This document shows positions 1 through 8,172 of a DNA stretch of 36,255 bases, piece by piece (position 1 is the stretch's first letter; every line of letters starts with the position of its first letter). The notes below the pieces were generated by a model. It saw only the letters and a program-made list of their open reading frames with translations, was not told the origin of the DNA and did not search any database. Both the position numbers and the translations under genes were made by a program. Origin of the DNA: Bacilli bacterium (lineage in GTDB: Bacteria; Bacillota_I; Bacilli_A; RF39; UBA660); NCBI GenBank assembly GCA_017512495.1, contig JAFWGF010000012.1:1-36255 (forward strand), in the 5' to 3' direction.

Positions 1-519
1 TGGATAGTTTGTTTTATCAGAATTTTCAATATAACTAAATCTTACTTTTAATGATTCTGTTGTTCCTGCTTTCAACTCTTGTTTATCATCTATAGTAGTT
101 TCATCAGAATATGTAACTGTATATTCTAAATATTTCTTTTGAGCTGTAGTTAATGTTGGACTAATAGAAAAACTATCTATCATTGCATCCATTGTTCCAG
201 TATTTATTACATCTACAGTAAACTCATAGAAGTCATTCGGTTCATCTAGAGTAGCTGCGAATGTTACTGTAGTTGGATTTGTTATGCTTGCTGCTGTTGT
301 TGGAGTTACACTACCAGTAGTTACATTTAAATTAGTAAAATGTACATCCCATCTAGCTGCTGTTACATTAGCTGTTCCATTTATATTTAAATTACTTTTG
401 ATATAGGCATAACCTATTCCTGTACTTGCAAGCACTATGAAAAGAAGAATATAAATAATATTCATTTTCTTTTGAAATCTTATTCTTTTATCAAATTTTA
501 ATCTTCTCTTAAATGCCAT
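1..519 (-). CDS. SipW-type surface protein, partial (copy A of tandem family)
   Basis: The 5' part of a gene that runs off the left window edge; 173 codons are visible with no stop. The start is the ATG at 517-519, preceded by AGAGGAT. The protein opens with a basic stretch (MAFKRRLKFDKRIRF), a single hydrophobic segment at about residues 20-36, and then GIGYAYIKSNLNINGTA, which resembles the SipW-dependent signal/anchor class seen in TasA and camelysin-type exported proteins. An Ig-like beta-rich region follows. It is nearly identical to the N-terminal modules of the genes at 1312-2322 and 2401-3699, so it is one of three tandem paralogs. The C-terminal domain is outside the window and cannot be described. 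Export and surface location are inferred from the signal segment. Confidence 0.8.
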   Translation of the reverse strand, partial: MAFKRRLKFDKRIRFQKKMNIIYILLFIVLASTGIGYAYIKSNLNINGTANVTAARWDVHFTNLNVTTGSVTPTTAASITNPTTVTFAATLDEPNDFYEFTVDVINTGTMDAMIDSFSISPTLTTAQKKYLEYTVTYSDETTIDDKQELKAGTTESLKVRFSYIENSDKTNYP

Positions 520-584
520 ATCTTATCCTCTAATATAAGTATACTATTATTAATTGTTAGTCTAAATAAACCAAACGTTTACAC

Positions 585-613
585 AAAAAAAGAAGTCATT
601 ATTCATGACCTCT
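585..613 (-). terminator. rho-independent terminator of the VUT-like gene
   Basis: A 9-bp stem (AGAAGTCAT 591-599 with ATGACCTCT 605-613, one wobble pair) overlaps the stop codon of the gene ending at 599. On the minus strand it is followed by a run of seven T (585-591). T residues also follow on the plus side, so it could work in both directions. Confidence 0.7.
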
Positions 614-1177
614 TTTTAATTTATAATCCATTATAGAAATTGGTATACAGACAAGTGCTTGTATTCCTATTGTAATAAAATAACCTGTCCAATATTCATC
701 ATACATTACTAAATCTAAATAAATAATTGAATAAAATAAATAAAACACTAATAAAGCAAATATATAATTCAAATATATTAATATAATTGGAGATTTAGTA
801 TTATTAATTATATACAAATAAATAGTCAAACCAGCAAATTGACTTACTACATAGCCACAAAATTCACCACTAATACTACTTAATATAGGTTTTTCTCCTA
901 AACCAAACGATACCATTGCGGTAAAACATACAAAGATTACTCCTGATATTGATATAGCAGCTATTGCTTTTTTATAATCAAACCTTTTTGCAATATAATT
1001 AACTATAAAATATATCAATGGTAATGGTATTAAAGAATAAGTTAATTCTACTCCTGCAATATTAAAAGTATAATCTTTTAATGATTCAAGTAATATTACC
1101 AATGTAGTTAATAATAAAACATATAAAGAACAATCTTGATATAACTTTTCTTCTTCTTTTCTTGTAATTAGTTTCAT
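599..1177 (-). CDS. VUT/QueT-like integral membrane protein (possible queuosine-precursor transporter)
   Basis: A 192-aa protein made almost entirely of hydrophobic segments, about six membrane spans. The start is the ATG at 1175-1177, behind AGAGGTGGT at good spacing; a longer in-frame extension to 1225 has no ribosome site before it. The run 'LTYSLIPLPLIYFIV...AKRFDYKKA' and the later 'GEFCGYVVSQF' resemble the VUT family (YhhQ/QueT type), whose members import queuosine precursors such as preQ0 and preQ1. No queuosine gene lies nearby to support the substrate. It sits between two copies of the tandem surface-protein family and may share their transcript, since I see no terminator in 1178-1311. 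The family call is moderate and the substrate call weak. Confidence 0.5.
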   Translation of the reverse strand: MKLITRKEEEKLYQDCSLYVLLLTTLVILLESLKDYTFNIAGVELTYSLIPLPLIYFIVNYIAKRFDYKKAIAAISISGVIFVCFTAMVSFGLGEKPILSSISGEFCGYVVSQFAGLTIYLYIINNTKSPIILIYLNYIFALLVFYLFYSIIYLDLVMYDEYWTGYFITIGIQALVCIPISIMDYKLKRGHE

Positions 1178-1311
1178 AATACCACCTCTATTATAATTGA
1201 TTATATTAAAATATTTATTAATCATTTGTTGCTTTTTTTGAGTGCATCTTCAATCAGATAATTTATACATATGTTTTTTTTAGTCTTTTCTCTTATTTTT
1301 TCTATATTTTA

Positions 1312-2322
1312 CTAATTATAATAACTGTTACTACAGCGAGAATATGGTGAATAACCATTGATTGCAACTTCACATTCCCAATAATCCTCTTCATAAACAA
1401 CACTTCCAGAAGAAGTAGCATAAGAATCAGGACATCTATAATAGTTAAGAGTGCCCTCGTCTTCATAGCAGTTGTCACTTCCAAAAATAGTATTAAGTGT
1501 TGTCTTATTGATTTCATAAGCTGCTGCTTTTCCTATCAAATAATATAAGTTGTTGTTATAAAAAATACCAACATCCCCTCCAATAACTTGGTTATTACTT
1601 ATAATGTTTCTTATAAATACATTATTTCCTGTATTTAATACTTCTTCTGGTGTTGTATAATAGTCTCCTGCCAAAGATACATTATCATTCATGTGTATCA
1701 AATTTGTGTTAGATCTATATATATAAGTTCTTACTGGTGTTGTAGCAGAATCAGCTTGTGTATAACTTACTGTGAATTCTATGTTGAAACTTTGATCTTC
1801 TGTTGGATAATTTGTTTTATCTGAATTTTCTATATAACTGAATCGAACCTTTAGTGTTTCAGATGCATTTGCTTTTAATTCTTGCTTATTAGCTAACGGA
1901 ACATCATCACTATAACTAATTATATATTCTAAATATTTTGCTTGTGCTGTAGTAAGTGTTGGACTAATAGAAAAACTATCTATCATTGCATCCATTGTTC
2001 CATTATTTACTACATCAACAGTAAATTCATAAAAGTCATTTGGTTCATCTAGAGTTGCCGCAAATGTTACCGTAGTAGGATTTGTTATGCTTGCTGCTGT
2101 TGTTGCGGTAACACTTCCTGTTGTTACATTTAAATTAGTAAAATGCACATCCCATCTAGCTGCTGTTACATTAGCTGTTCCATTGATATTTAAATTACTT
2201 TTGATATAGGCATAACCTATTCCTGTACTCGCAAGCACTATGAAAAGAAGAATATAAATAATATTCATTTTCTTTTGAAATCTTATTCTCTTATCAAATT
2301 TTAATCTTCTTTTAAACGCCAT
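1312..2322 (-). CDS. SipW-type surface protein, copy B, with unique Cys-containing C-terminus
   Basis: 336 aa. Residues 1-191 match copies A and C almost exactly: basic N-terminus, hydrophobic segment, GIGYAYIKSNLNINGTA, then an Ig-like region. Residues 192-336 are unrelated to copy C. They lack the WWLR...PAFRIG end of the DUF6273 type and instead carry a short Tyr/Asn-rich tail with four Cys residues (CYEDEG, YRCPDS, WECEV, SRCSN), which could form disulfides outside the cell. The ribosome site is AGGAAG before the ATG at 2320-2322. The same presentation module thus carries a different passenger. Its role is unknown; a surface adhesin or receptor is plausible but not shown. Confidence 0.8.
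   Translation of the reverse strand: MAFKRRLKFDKRIRFQKKMNIIYILLFIVLASTGIGYAYIKSNLNINGTANVTAARWDVHFTNLNVTTGSVTATTAASITNPTTVTFAATLDEPNDFYEFTVDVVNNGTMDAMIDSFSISPTLTTAQAKYLEYIISYSDDVPLANKQELKANASETLKVRFSYIENSDKTNYPTEDQSFNIEFTVSYTQADSATTPVRTYIYRSNTNLIHMNDNVSLAGDYYTTPEEVLNTGNNVFIRNIISNNQVIGGDVGIFYNNNLYYLIGKAAAYEINKTTLNTIFGSDNCYEDEGTLNYYRCPDSYATSSGSVVYEEDYWECEVAINGYSPYSRCSNSYYN
1750..2322 (-). repeat. Repeated N-terminal module of the tandem surface-protein genes
   Basis: About 573 bp encoding residues 1-191, repeated at 1-519 (partial), 1750-2322 and 3127-3699. The roughly 100 bases next to the start codon look identical between copies B and C, and copy A differs at only a few positions there. Divergence is sharply higher beyond codon 191. 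This pattern indicates recent duplication or gene conversion of the 5' part of the genes. Confidence 0.8.
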
Positions 2323-2374
2323 AAGAATCTTCCTATTCTAAAACAATTATATCAGTAAATGAAAACTTGTTCAA

Positions 2375-2401
2375 CAAAAAAAGTCAAGCTATTCTTGACT
2401 T
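2375..2401 (-). terminator. terminator of surface-protein copy C
   Basis: Perfect stem AAGTCAAG / CTTGACTT (2381-2388 and 2394-2401) with a 5-nt loop, followed on the minus strand by a T run (plus-strand A run 2375-2382). It abuts the stop codon of the gene at 2401-3699. Confidence 0.8.
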
Positions 2402-3699
2402 TAACCAATTCTAAAAGCAGGTGATATATAATTAGTAACATCAGCAGTACTATCGCCCCAATGACCAGTATCATTTACTCTCATAAAATCATCTTTATCA
2501 TCATTGTCAGCTGTACGTAACCACCAATTCTTAGTATTGCCATTATACTTCTTTATAGCTCCATTATTACTGTCTGTTCTAATTCCTTGAGCTTTATAAT
2601 AATCTAGTTGTCTAGTTTCTACTTCTGCCGTATCTCTATCACAAACATTAGTTGTTCCTTCTTTTCCCCAAACTTCTTTTGTTGATAAAAGATATAGTTT
2701 ATCAGTAGTTATAAAATTACTCTCTCCAGATTTTTTTCCATGACCTGATACTACATAAGTATCAATAATATTATTTCTAATAATTTCTGGTATCAAATTA
2801 TACACTGTACTATTTAAATAAGTACGAAGTTCAGCAGCTTCCCAACCACCTTCATTAGTTTCAGAAGAATTCATTTTTTGTTCATCAATAATATCTGCAA
2901 ATTCAAAGACTATTCCACAAGCTGTTTGAGAAAAGCCACTATTTGAACACTCACTCGGAGTTGATGTATTAGCAATTCTTAATGTATGTACTCCTAATGT
3001 TCCCAAATTAACTTCTTTACTAGCTCCGACAGTGTAATAATCCGGTATTCTATTAGTCTTTATATTTTCAATAATATTTTCCCATGATTCATTAGAAAAA
3101 GAATGTTCAACATCAATGGCTGTTTCATCTGCTTGTGTATAAGTCATTGTAAACTCAATAGTAAATTGTTGATCTTCTGTTGGATAATTTGTTTTATCAG
3201 AGTTTTCTATATAACTAAATCTTACTTTTATGGTTTCTGATGTTCCTTGCTTTAATTCTTGTTTATTTTCTAAAGAAGTTCCATCACTATAGACAATTGT
3301 ATATTCTAAGTATTTCTTTTGCGCCGTAGTTAGCGTTGGACTAATAGAAAAACTATCTATCATTGCATCCATTGTCCCTTGATTTGTTACATCTACTGTG
3401 AATTCATAAAAATCGTTTGGTTCATCTAGAGTAGCTGCGAATGTTACTGTTGTTGGGTCTGTTATTGAAGCTGCTGTTGTAGCTGTTACACTACCAGTAG
3501 TTACATTTAAATTAGTAAAATGTACATCCCATCTAGCTGCTGTTACATTAGCTGTTCCATTGATATTTAAATTACTCTTTATATAAGAATAACCTATTCC
3601 TGTACTCGCAAGCACTATGAAAAGAAGAATATAAATAATATTCATTTTCTTTTGAAATCTTATTCTCTTATCAAATTTTAATCTTCTTTTAAACGCCAT
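2401..3699 (-). CDS. SipW-type surface protein with DUF6273-like C-terminal domain, copy C
   Basis: 432 aa. Residues 1-191 are the module shared with copies A and B (basic start, hydrophobic segment about 20-36, GIGYSYIKSNLNINGTA, Ig-like region). Residues about 198-432 form a domain that resembles DUF6273: 'SWENII', 'GTLGVHTLRIAN', 'GGWEAAELRTYLN', 'DKLYLLSTKEVWG', and the end 'WWLRTAD...YISPAFRIG'. This domain is clearly homologous to the C-terminus of the protein at 29948-31261. Domains ending in WWLR...PAF are often variants of a C-type-lectin/sulfatase-modifying-like fold; that is family knowledge recalled, not tested here. The gene has its own terminator at 2375-2401 and starts 49 bases left of the rbfA stop codon. 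Confidence 0.82.
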   Translation of the reverse strand: MAFKRRLKFDKRIRFQKKMNIIYILLFIVLASTGIGYSYIKSNLNINGTANVTAARWDVHFTNLNVTTGSVTATTAASITDPTTVTFAATLDEPNDFYEFTVDVTNQGTMDAMIDSFSISPTLTTAQKKYLEYTIVYSDGTSLENKQELKQGTSETIKVRFSYIENSDKTNYPTEDQQFTIEFTMTYTQADETAIDVEHSFSNESWENIIENIKTNRIPDYYTVGASKEVNLGTLGVHTLRIANTSTPSECSNSGFSQTACGIVFEFADIIDEQKMNSSETNEGGWEAAELRTYLNSTVYNLIPEIIRNNIIDTYVVSGHGKKSGESNFITTDKLYLLSTKEVWGKEGTTNVCDRDTAEVETRQLDYYKAQGIRTDSNNGAIKKYNGNTKNWWLRTADNDDKDDFMRVNDTGHWGDSTADVTNYISPAFRIG

Positions 3700-3738
3700 A
3701 TTCTATCCTCATAATTATTATAGTATATTTTTGTAAAC

Positions 3739-3760
3739 AAAAAAAGACCTAACTGGTCTT
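3739..3760 (-). terminator. terminator of the rimP-rbfA operon
   Basis: Stem AAGACC / GGTCTT (3744-3749 and 3755-3760) with loop TAACT overlaps the rbfA stop codon. It is followed on the minus strand by a T run (plus-strand A run 3739-3745). It closes the translation operon before the surface-protein genes. Confidence 0.75.
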
Positions 3761-4099
3761 CTTTTCATTAATTTCATCAATTAATTTATCAATATGCTCT
3801 CCATAAGCAATAGAAGTATCATAAATAAATTTTAATTCTGGAGTATGTCTTATTTCTACTCTTTCTGCAAGTTTTGTTCTAATAAACGATGCTGCTTTTT
3901 CTAGAGCTTCTGCAGTTTTCTCTTTCTTAGAATCATCTAAAACTGTGTAATATACTTTAGCAAAGCTTAAATCACTAGTTGTATCTACTCCAGTAATAGT
4001 TACAAACTTAATATCTTCATCTTTTACTTCTCTCATAAGTATCATACTTATTTCTTCTTGGAAAGCATGATTTAATCTTTCTATTTTGATACTTGCCAT
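3749..4099 (-). CDS. rbfA: Ribosome-binding factor A
   Basis: 116 aa, the usual length for RbfA. The sequence has the characteristic opening 'RLNHAFQEEISMILMREVKD', the central 'VTITGVDTTSDLSFAKVYYTVL' and the 'RHTPELKFIYDTS' block of the KH-like fold. RbfA binds the free 30S subunit and helps mature the 5' end of 16S rRNA. It is the last gene of the rimP-nusA-ylxR-infB-rbfA operon, five bases after infB, and ends in a terminator. In Bacillus the next gene is truB, which here lies upstream of rimP instead. Confidence 0.95.
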   Translation of the reverse strand: MASIKIERLNHAFQEEISMILMREVKDEDIKFVTITGVDTTSDLSFAKVYYTVLDDSKKEKTAEALEKAASFIRTKLAERVEIRHTPELKFIYDTSIAYGEHIDKLIDEINEKKTS

Positions 4100-4103
4100 A
4101 ATA

Positions 4104-6242
4104 TTACCTCTTAATTTCTACTAGTTCGTATACTTCGATGATATCTCCCTCTTTATAATCTTGACAATTTTCTAGAGTCATACCACAGTCCATATCTTTT
4201 TTAACTTCTTTCACTTGATCTTTTTCATGTTGTAGTGTTTTTACTGAACCATTGTATACTACTATATCATCTCTAATTATACGAGCTTTTAAATTGTTCT
4301 TAATCATTCCACTAGTAACATGGCATCCTGCTATTAAACCTACTTTAGAGAATTTAAAGATTTGTCTTATTTCAGCAGTACCTACTACTTTTTCTTCAAA
4401 TTCTGGATCTAACATACCTTTCATAGCTCTTTCCATGTCTTCTACTACTTTATAAATAATATCATATGTCTTTATTTCGATTCCATATTGTTTAGCATAA
4501 TCAATAGTAGAACCTGTACCTCTAACATTAAATCCAATAATAATAGCATTTGAAGCACTAGCTAATACTACATCACTTTCAGTAATAGCTCCTACTCCAC
4601 CTCTTATTACAGATACTTTTACACCTTCAACATCTATTTTTTCTAAAGCTCCTCTTACAGCTTCTAAAGAACCATTTACATCAGCTTTTAATACTACTTT
4701 AATTTCTTTTTGACCTTCTTTAATTCTTCCAAATAAATCTTCTAAAGTCATACCACTAAAGTTAGTATCTTTTTCTTTTGAACGAAGTGCTCTTTCACTA
4801 GCAATTTCTTTTGCTTGTTTTTCTGTTTCAAAAGCCATGAATTTATCACCAGCGCTAGGTACTTCTGAAATACCTGTTACTTCTACTGGCGTAGATGGAC
4901 CTGCTTCTGTAATATTTTGCCCTTTATCATTCTTTAATGTTCTAACTTTACCTGCAAAGTTACCAATAACAATTGGATCTCCTAATCTAATAGTTCCATT
5001 TTGTACTAATAATGTTGCGATAGAACCAACTTTTGAATCTTTCTTAGCTTCTACTACGGCACCACTTGCATAACGTGATGGATTAGCTTTATACTCATGC
5101 ATTTCAGCAACTAATAAAATACTTTCTAATAGTTCATCAACACCTTGTCCTGATTTAGCAGAAATCTTATTAACAATGGTATCTCCTCCCCATTCTTCAG
5201 GAGTTAATCCATTTTCTACTAAAGCAGTCATTATTCTATCTACATTAGCTTCAGGTTTATCAATCTTATTAATAGCAACGATAATTGGTACTCCAGCAGC
5301 TTTAGCATGATCAATTGCTTCTTTTGTTTGAGGCATTACACCATCATCAGCAGCTACTATAATAATTACTATATCTGTAATACTAGCTCCTCTAGCTCTC
5401 ATCTCAGTAAAAGCAGCATGTCCTGGTGTATCAATAAATGTAATTCTCTTATCATTACACTTAACAGAATAAGCACCAATAGCTTGAGTAATTCCTCCAG
5501 CTTCTCCACCAACTACATCAGTCTTTCTAATATAATCTAATAAAGTAGTTTTACCATGATCAACATGTCCCATAATAGTAACTACTGGTGGACGTTCCAC
5601 TAAATCCTCTTCTTTATCTTCTATTTCATAATTTTCAAAATTAGAAATATCGGCAGTTTCTTCTTTCTTTAACACCTTATCATAATCAGTAACAATAACT
5701 TCAACAGTATCATAATCAAGTGCTTGATTTAGCGAAGCCATTACTCCTAAACCAATTAATTTTTTAATTAAATCAGTTGGATTAATTTCTAATAAATTAG
5801 CTAATTCAGTAACAGTCATTCCTTCTTTATAAAGAATAACATTATCTGCTACTTCTGCTTCATTACTTTGAAGCTTTTCACGATGTTTATATAATTTCTT
5901 TCTTTCTTTTAAAAAGTCTTTTTTGTTGTCAGTCTTCTTTGCTTCTTTAGTTTGTTTTACTTTAGTAAATGAAGTAGTATTCTCTAAATCAAATCCTGTA
6001 TTACTAGCTAATTCTTCTGCTTTAGATTCTACTTCTTCTTCTATTCTTTGTTCTTCTAAATCGTCACTATCTTCTCCAATATAGTCTTCTTCATCTTGCA
6101 TTTCATTATCTAGTAAAGTAATACTAATATCATCTAATAAAGATTTTTCATCTTCATAATTAATTCCCACTTTATCACATAAAGCTTTTATTTCTTCTAC
6201 AGATTTTCCTACATCTAATGCATAATCTTCTAAAGTCATCAT
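4104..6242 (-). CDS. infB: Translation initiation factor IF-2
   Basis: 712 aa. An acidic, charged N-terminal region (1-~130) precedes the IF2_N domain (~135-190), then the GTPase domain with G1 GHVDHGKT (225-232), G3 DTPGH (271-275) and G4 NKID (325-328). The beta-barrel and C-terminal domains that bind fMet-tRNA follow. IF-2 places initiator tRNA on the 30S subunit and promotes subunit joining. Two ATGs in a row (MMTLED) follow a GAGGTGAG site, so either may be used. In Bacillus ylxQ lies between ylxR and infB; here only 11 bases separate them, so ylxQ is missing. Confidence 0.97.
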   Translation of the reverse strand: MMTLEDYALDVGKSVEEIKALCDKVGINYEDEKSLLDDISITLLDNEMQDEEDYIGEDSDDLEEQRIEEEVESKAEELASNTGFDLENTTSFTKVKQTKEAKKTDNKKDFLKERKKLYKHREKLQSNEAEVADNVILYKEGMTVTELANLLEINPTDLIKKLIGLGVMASLNQALDYDTVEVIVTDYDKVLKKEETADISNFENYEIEDKEEDLVERPPVVTIMGHVDHGKTTLLDYIRKTDVVGGEAGGITQAIGAYSVKCNDKRITFIDTPGHAAFTEMRARGASITDIVIIIVAADDGVMPQTKEAIDHAKAAGVPIIVAINKIDKPEANVDRIMTALVENGLTPEEWGGDTIVNKISAKSGQGVDELLESILLVAEMHEYKANPSRYASGAVVEAKKDSKVGSIATLLVQNGTIRLGDPIVIGNFAGKVRTLKNDKGQNITEAGPSTPVEVTGISEVPSAGDKFMAFETEKQAKEIASERALRSKEKDTNFSGMTLEDLFGRIKEGQKEIKVVLKADVNGSLEAVRGALEKIDVEGVKVSVIRGGVGAITESDVVLASASNAIIIGFNVRGTGSTIDYAKQYGIEIKTYDIIYKVVEDMERAMKGMLDPEFEEKVVGTAEIRQIFKFSKVGLIAGCHVTSGMIKNNLKARIIRDDIVVYNGSVKTLQHEKDQVKEVKKDMDCGMTLENCQDYKEGDIIEVYELVEIKR

Positions 6243-6253
6243 TAAGACTCACC

Positions 6254-6517
6254 TCACTTTTCTATTATTTCTTTTATTTCATCATAGACACTATCCTCTA
6301 TTTCACATTCTAATCTTTTTTCTAAGATTTTACTTTTCTTAGCTTTTTCTAAGACTTCTAGGTCTCTTTTAATATATGCTCCTCTTCCATTTAATTTTCC
6401 TGTTTCATCAGGTAATACTTCTCCATATGGAGTTCTTACTATTCTTAATAATTCACTCTTAGGAAGAGATTCTTTAGTTACTACACAAGTTCTTAAAGGT
6501 ATTTTTCTCTGTTTCAT
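6254..6517 (-). CDS. ylxR: YlxR family RNA-binding protein
   Basis: 87 aa, typical for the family. The motifs 'RTCVVTKES' near the N-terminus, 'LLRIVRTPYG' and the signature 'GRGAYI' (about residues 44-49) are clear. YlxR proteins bind RNA, and B. subtilis YlxR (RnpM) has been linked to RNase P regulation; that is family knowledge. It lies directly behind nusA (9-base gap) in the translation operon. Confidence 0.92.
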   Translation of the reverse strand: MKQRKIPLRTCVVTKESLPKSELLRIVRTPYGEVLPDETGKLNGRGAYIKRDLEVLEKAKKSKILEKRLECEIEDSVYDEIKEIIEK

Positions 6518-6526
6518 AAATACCTC

Positions 6527-7774
6527 CTATCTAAAGTTAATTCCTGCTTCTCTAGCTTGTTCTGTTGTCTTAATATCAATCTTCTTAAATTTAGTTAAAC
6601 GAGTAGCAAGACGTGCATTTTGTCCTTTTTTACCAATAGCTAGTGAGAAATTATCTCCATCAGCAATAACCATTGCTTCTAATTTCTTTGGATCAGTAAT
6701 AGCTACTGTTAAATCTTTAGCAGGACTTAACGCATTTTCAATAAATACTGCTGGATCAGCATCATATTTAATTACATCTAATTTTTCTCCATGTAATTCA
6801 TTAATTATTCTAGCAATTCTACTACCTTTTTCTCCAATACAAGCTCCAATTGGATCTACATTAGGATTTTCAGAATAAACTGCAACTTTACTTCTATTTC
6901 CTGGATCTCTAGCTACACTATAGATCATTACAGTACCATCATTAATTTCTGGTATTTCTAATTCAAATAGTCTTTTAACAAAACCATAATGACTTCTACT
7001 AAGTAATATTAACAAATTCTTTCCATTATTATCTACTTTAGATACATATACTTTAATTTGAGATCCCATCTCAATCTTTTCTCCAGGAATACAATCTTTC
7101 TTAGGTAAAATACCATTAGTTCTACCTAAATCAATAAAGTAATTATCTGTATCTTCAAGTGCTACTGTACCAACTAATAATTCATCTTGTTTATCTCCAA
7201 ATTCATCCATAATACTGTTTCTTTCAGCTTCTCTTATCTTTTGAACTACTACTTGTTTAGCTGTAGAAGTAGCTACTCTACCAAAATCTTTAGGAGTTAC
7301 TTCAGTATCAATAGTATCTCCAACTTCTAATGTTTTATTAATCTTCTTAGCATCACTTAATTTGATTTCAGTCTCGCTGTTAAAGAATGAAGGTAATTCT
7401 TTCTTTTCCTTTTCATCTTCTCCTTCTTCTGTAGTTTCTTCTACTACATCAGGTTTAGTATCTAATTCATCATCATTAGCATAACTTTCAAACAAAGCAT
7501 CTTCATATTCTTCTTTAGTCATCTTATCATCAGGTACTACTGTAAGGAACGAATATACTTTAATATCTCCTGTATCACGATCAAATACTACTTTTACATT
7601 AGTCTTAGAATTAAAATTCTTTTTATAAGCAGAAGTTAAAGCTAATTCCATAGCACTATAAACTACTTCAGGATCAATATTCTTTTCTGCTACTATATTA
7701 TCTAATGCTTTTTTAAATTCTTTTCCATTCATTTTAAATTCTTTTTCTTCTGTTTTCTTAGCCATTTTATTCAT
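6527..7774 (-). CDS. nusA: Transcription termination/antitermination protein NusA
   Basis: 415 aa, slightly longer than Bacillus NusA because of an acidic insert (about residues 110-140, EETTEEGEDEKEKKE). Domains in order are the N-terminal RNA polymerase-binding domain, S1 ('GTVALEDTDNYFIDLGRTNG'), KH1 ('IGACIGEKGSRIARI') and KH2 ('LAIGKKGQNARLATRL'). NusA controls pausing and intrinsic termination. The start at 7774 has GGAG seven bases upstream; a second ATG four codons in (MAKK) is possible. It overlaps the end of rimP by 8 bases, which suggests translational coupling. Confidence 0.96.
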   Translation of the reverse strand: MNKMAKKTEEKEFKMNGKEFKKALDNIVAEKNIDPEVVYSAMELALTSAYKKNFNSKTNVKVVFDRDTGDIKVYSFLTVVPDDKMTKEEYEDALFESYANDDELDTKPDVVEETTEEGEDEKEKKELPSFFNSETEIKLSDAKKINKTLEVGDTIDTEVTPKDFGRVATSTAKQVVVQKIREAERNSIMDEFGDKQDELLVGTVALEDTDNYFIDLGRTNGILPKKDCIPGEKIEMGSQIKVYVSKVDNNGKNLLILLSRSHYGFVKRLFELEIPEINDGTVMIYSVARDPGNRSKVAVYSENPNVDPIGACIGEKGSRIARIINELHGEKLDVIKYDADPAVFIENALSPAKDLTVAITDPKKLEAMVIADGDNFSLAIGKKGQNARLATRLTKFKKIDIKTTEQAREAGINFR

Positions 7775-8018
7775 TATCTCCTTTCTCTTTAGAATAAATA
7801 TCTAATTCATCAATATCTTCTAATAAATTACTTTCATCAATAATCTTATTAATTATTCTAGATGCTTCAGTTACTTTATTTAAATCAATAACTTCTTCAC
7901 TATCAAGTACAATATTAAATATCTTTTTACCTTCCTCAGTACTAGTAAAAGCATCATCTACAAAGACATTTAAATCTTTTATTTTAGAATCTACTAACTC
8001 ACTAATTTTATTCTTCAA
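7767..8018 (-). CDS. rimP: RimP-like ribosome maturation factor, N-terminal domain only
   Basis: 83 aa from a TTG start at 8016-8018. The ribosome site AGAGGGTGAT lies just upstream of it; the longer frame to 8036 would place that site inside the coding region. Usual RimP is about 150 aa with an N-terminal alpha/beta domain and a C-terminal SH3-like domain. Here only the first part is present ('LNVFVDDAFTSTEEGKKIFNIVLDS', 'ASRIINKIIDE') and the protein stops before the SH3-like domain. Position before nusA supports the identity more than the sequence does. The product may be a minimal RimP or a remnant. Confidence 0.72.
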   Translation of the reverse strand: MKNKISELVDSKIKDLNVFVDDAFTSTEEGKKIFNIVLDSEEVIDLNKVTEASRIINKIIDESNLLEDIDELDIYSKEKGDNE

Positions 8019-8043
8019 TTTATCACCCTCTATCAAATAATAA

Positions 8044-8067
8044 GAGTGGGACTATTCTTTCCCACTC
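8044..8067 (-). promoter_or_regulatory. Leader hairpin of the rimP-nusA operon (candidate attenuator)
   Basis: A perfect 8-bp stem GAGTGGGA / TCCCACTC (8044-8051 and 8060-8067) lies in the 5' leader, between the promoter (8080-8107) and the TTG start at 8018. On the minus strand it is followed by TTATTATTTGATAG, an imperfect U-rich tract. NusA-dependent termination in the leader of this operon is known in B. subtilis; this hairpin is in the right place for such control, but the mechanism here is inferred. Confidence 0.5.
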
Positions 8068-8079
8068 CTTTCTGTTTGT

Positions 8080-8107
8080 ATTATAACACATTTATTTTAT
8101 TTTACAA
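8080..8107 (-). promoter_or_regulatory. Promoter of the rimP-nusA-ylxR-infB-rbfA operon
   Basis: On the minus strand, -35 TTGTAA (8102-8107), a 16-base spacer and -10 TATAAT (8080-8085) with an upstream TG (TGTTATAAT, extended -10). The predicted start near 8073 gives a leader of about 55 bases that contains the hairpin at 8044-8067. Confidence 0.7.
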
Positions 8108-8137
8108 GTATTATTGATTATTTTTCAATAATCTCCT

Positions 8138-8166
8138 TTGACAATTATATATGGCGATGTTAAAAT
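8138..8166 (+). promoter_or_regulatory. Promoter of the candidate antitoxin RNA
   Basis: Consensus -35 TTGACA (8138-8143), a 17-base spacer and -10 TAAAAT (8161-8166) on the plus strand. No plus-strand ORF follows, only a ~78-base stretch ending in a strong terminator, which marks it as the promoter of a non-coding RNA starting near 8173. Confidence 0.75.
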
Positions 8167-8172
8167 GAATTC

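Noticed and set aside
1178-1311. Possible small RNA or terminator between copy B and the VUT-like gene
   Set aside because: Only AT-rich sequence without a convincing stem or promoter pair could be found.
1302-1517. 71-codon minus-strand frame overlapping the end of surface-protein copy B
   Set aside because: It overlaps a gene supported by two paralogs, has no ribosome site and low-complexity content.
4252-5540. Plus-strand open frames inside infB
   Set aside because: They lie opposite a strongly conserved gene, have no ribosome sites and give no recognisable proteins; they are shadows of infB codon use. The same holds for plus-strand frames within polC, era and the gene at 35136-36188.
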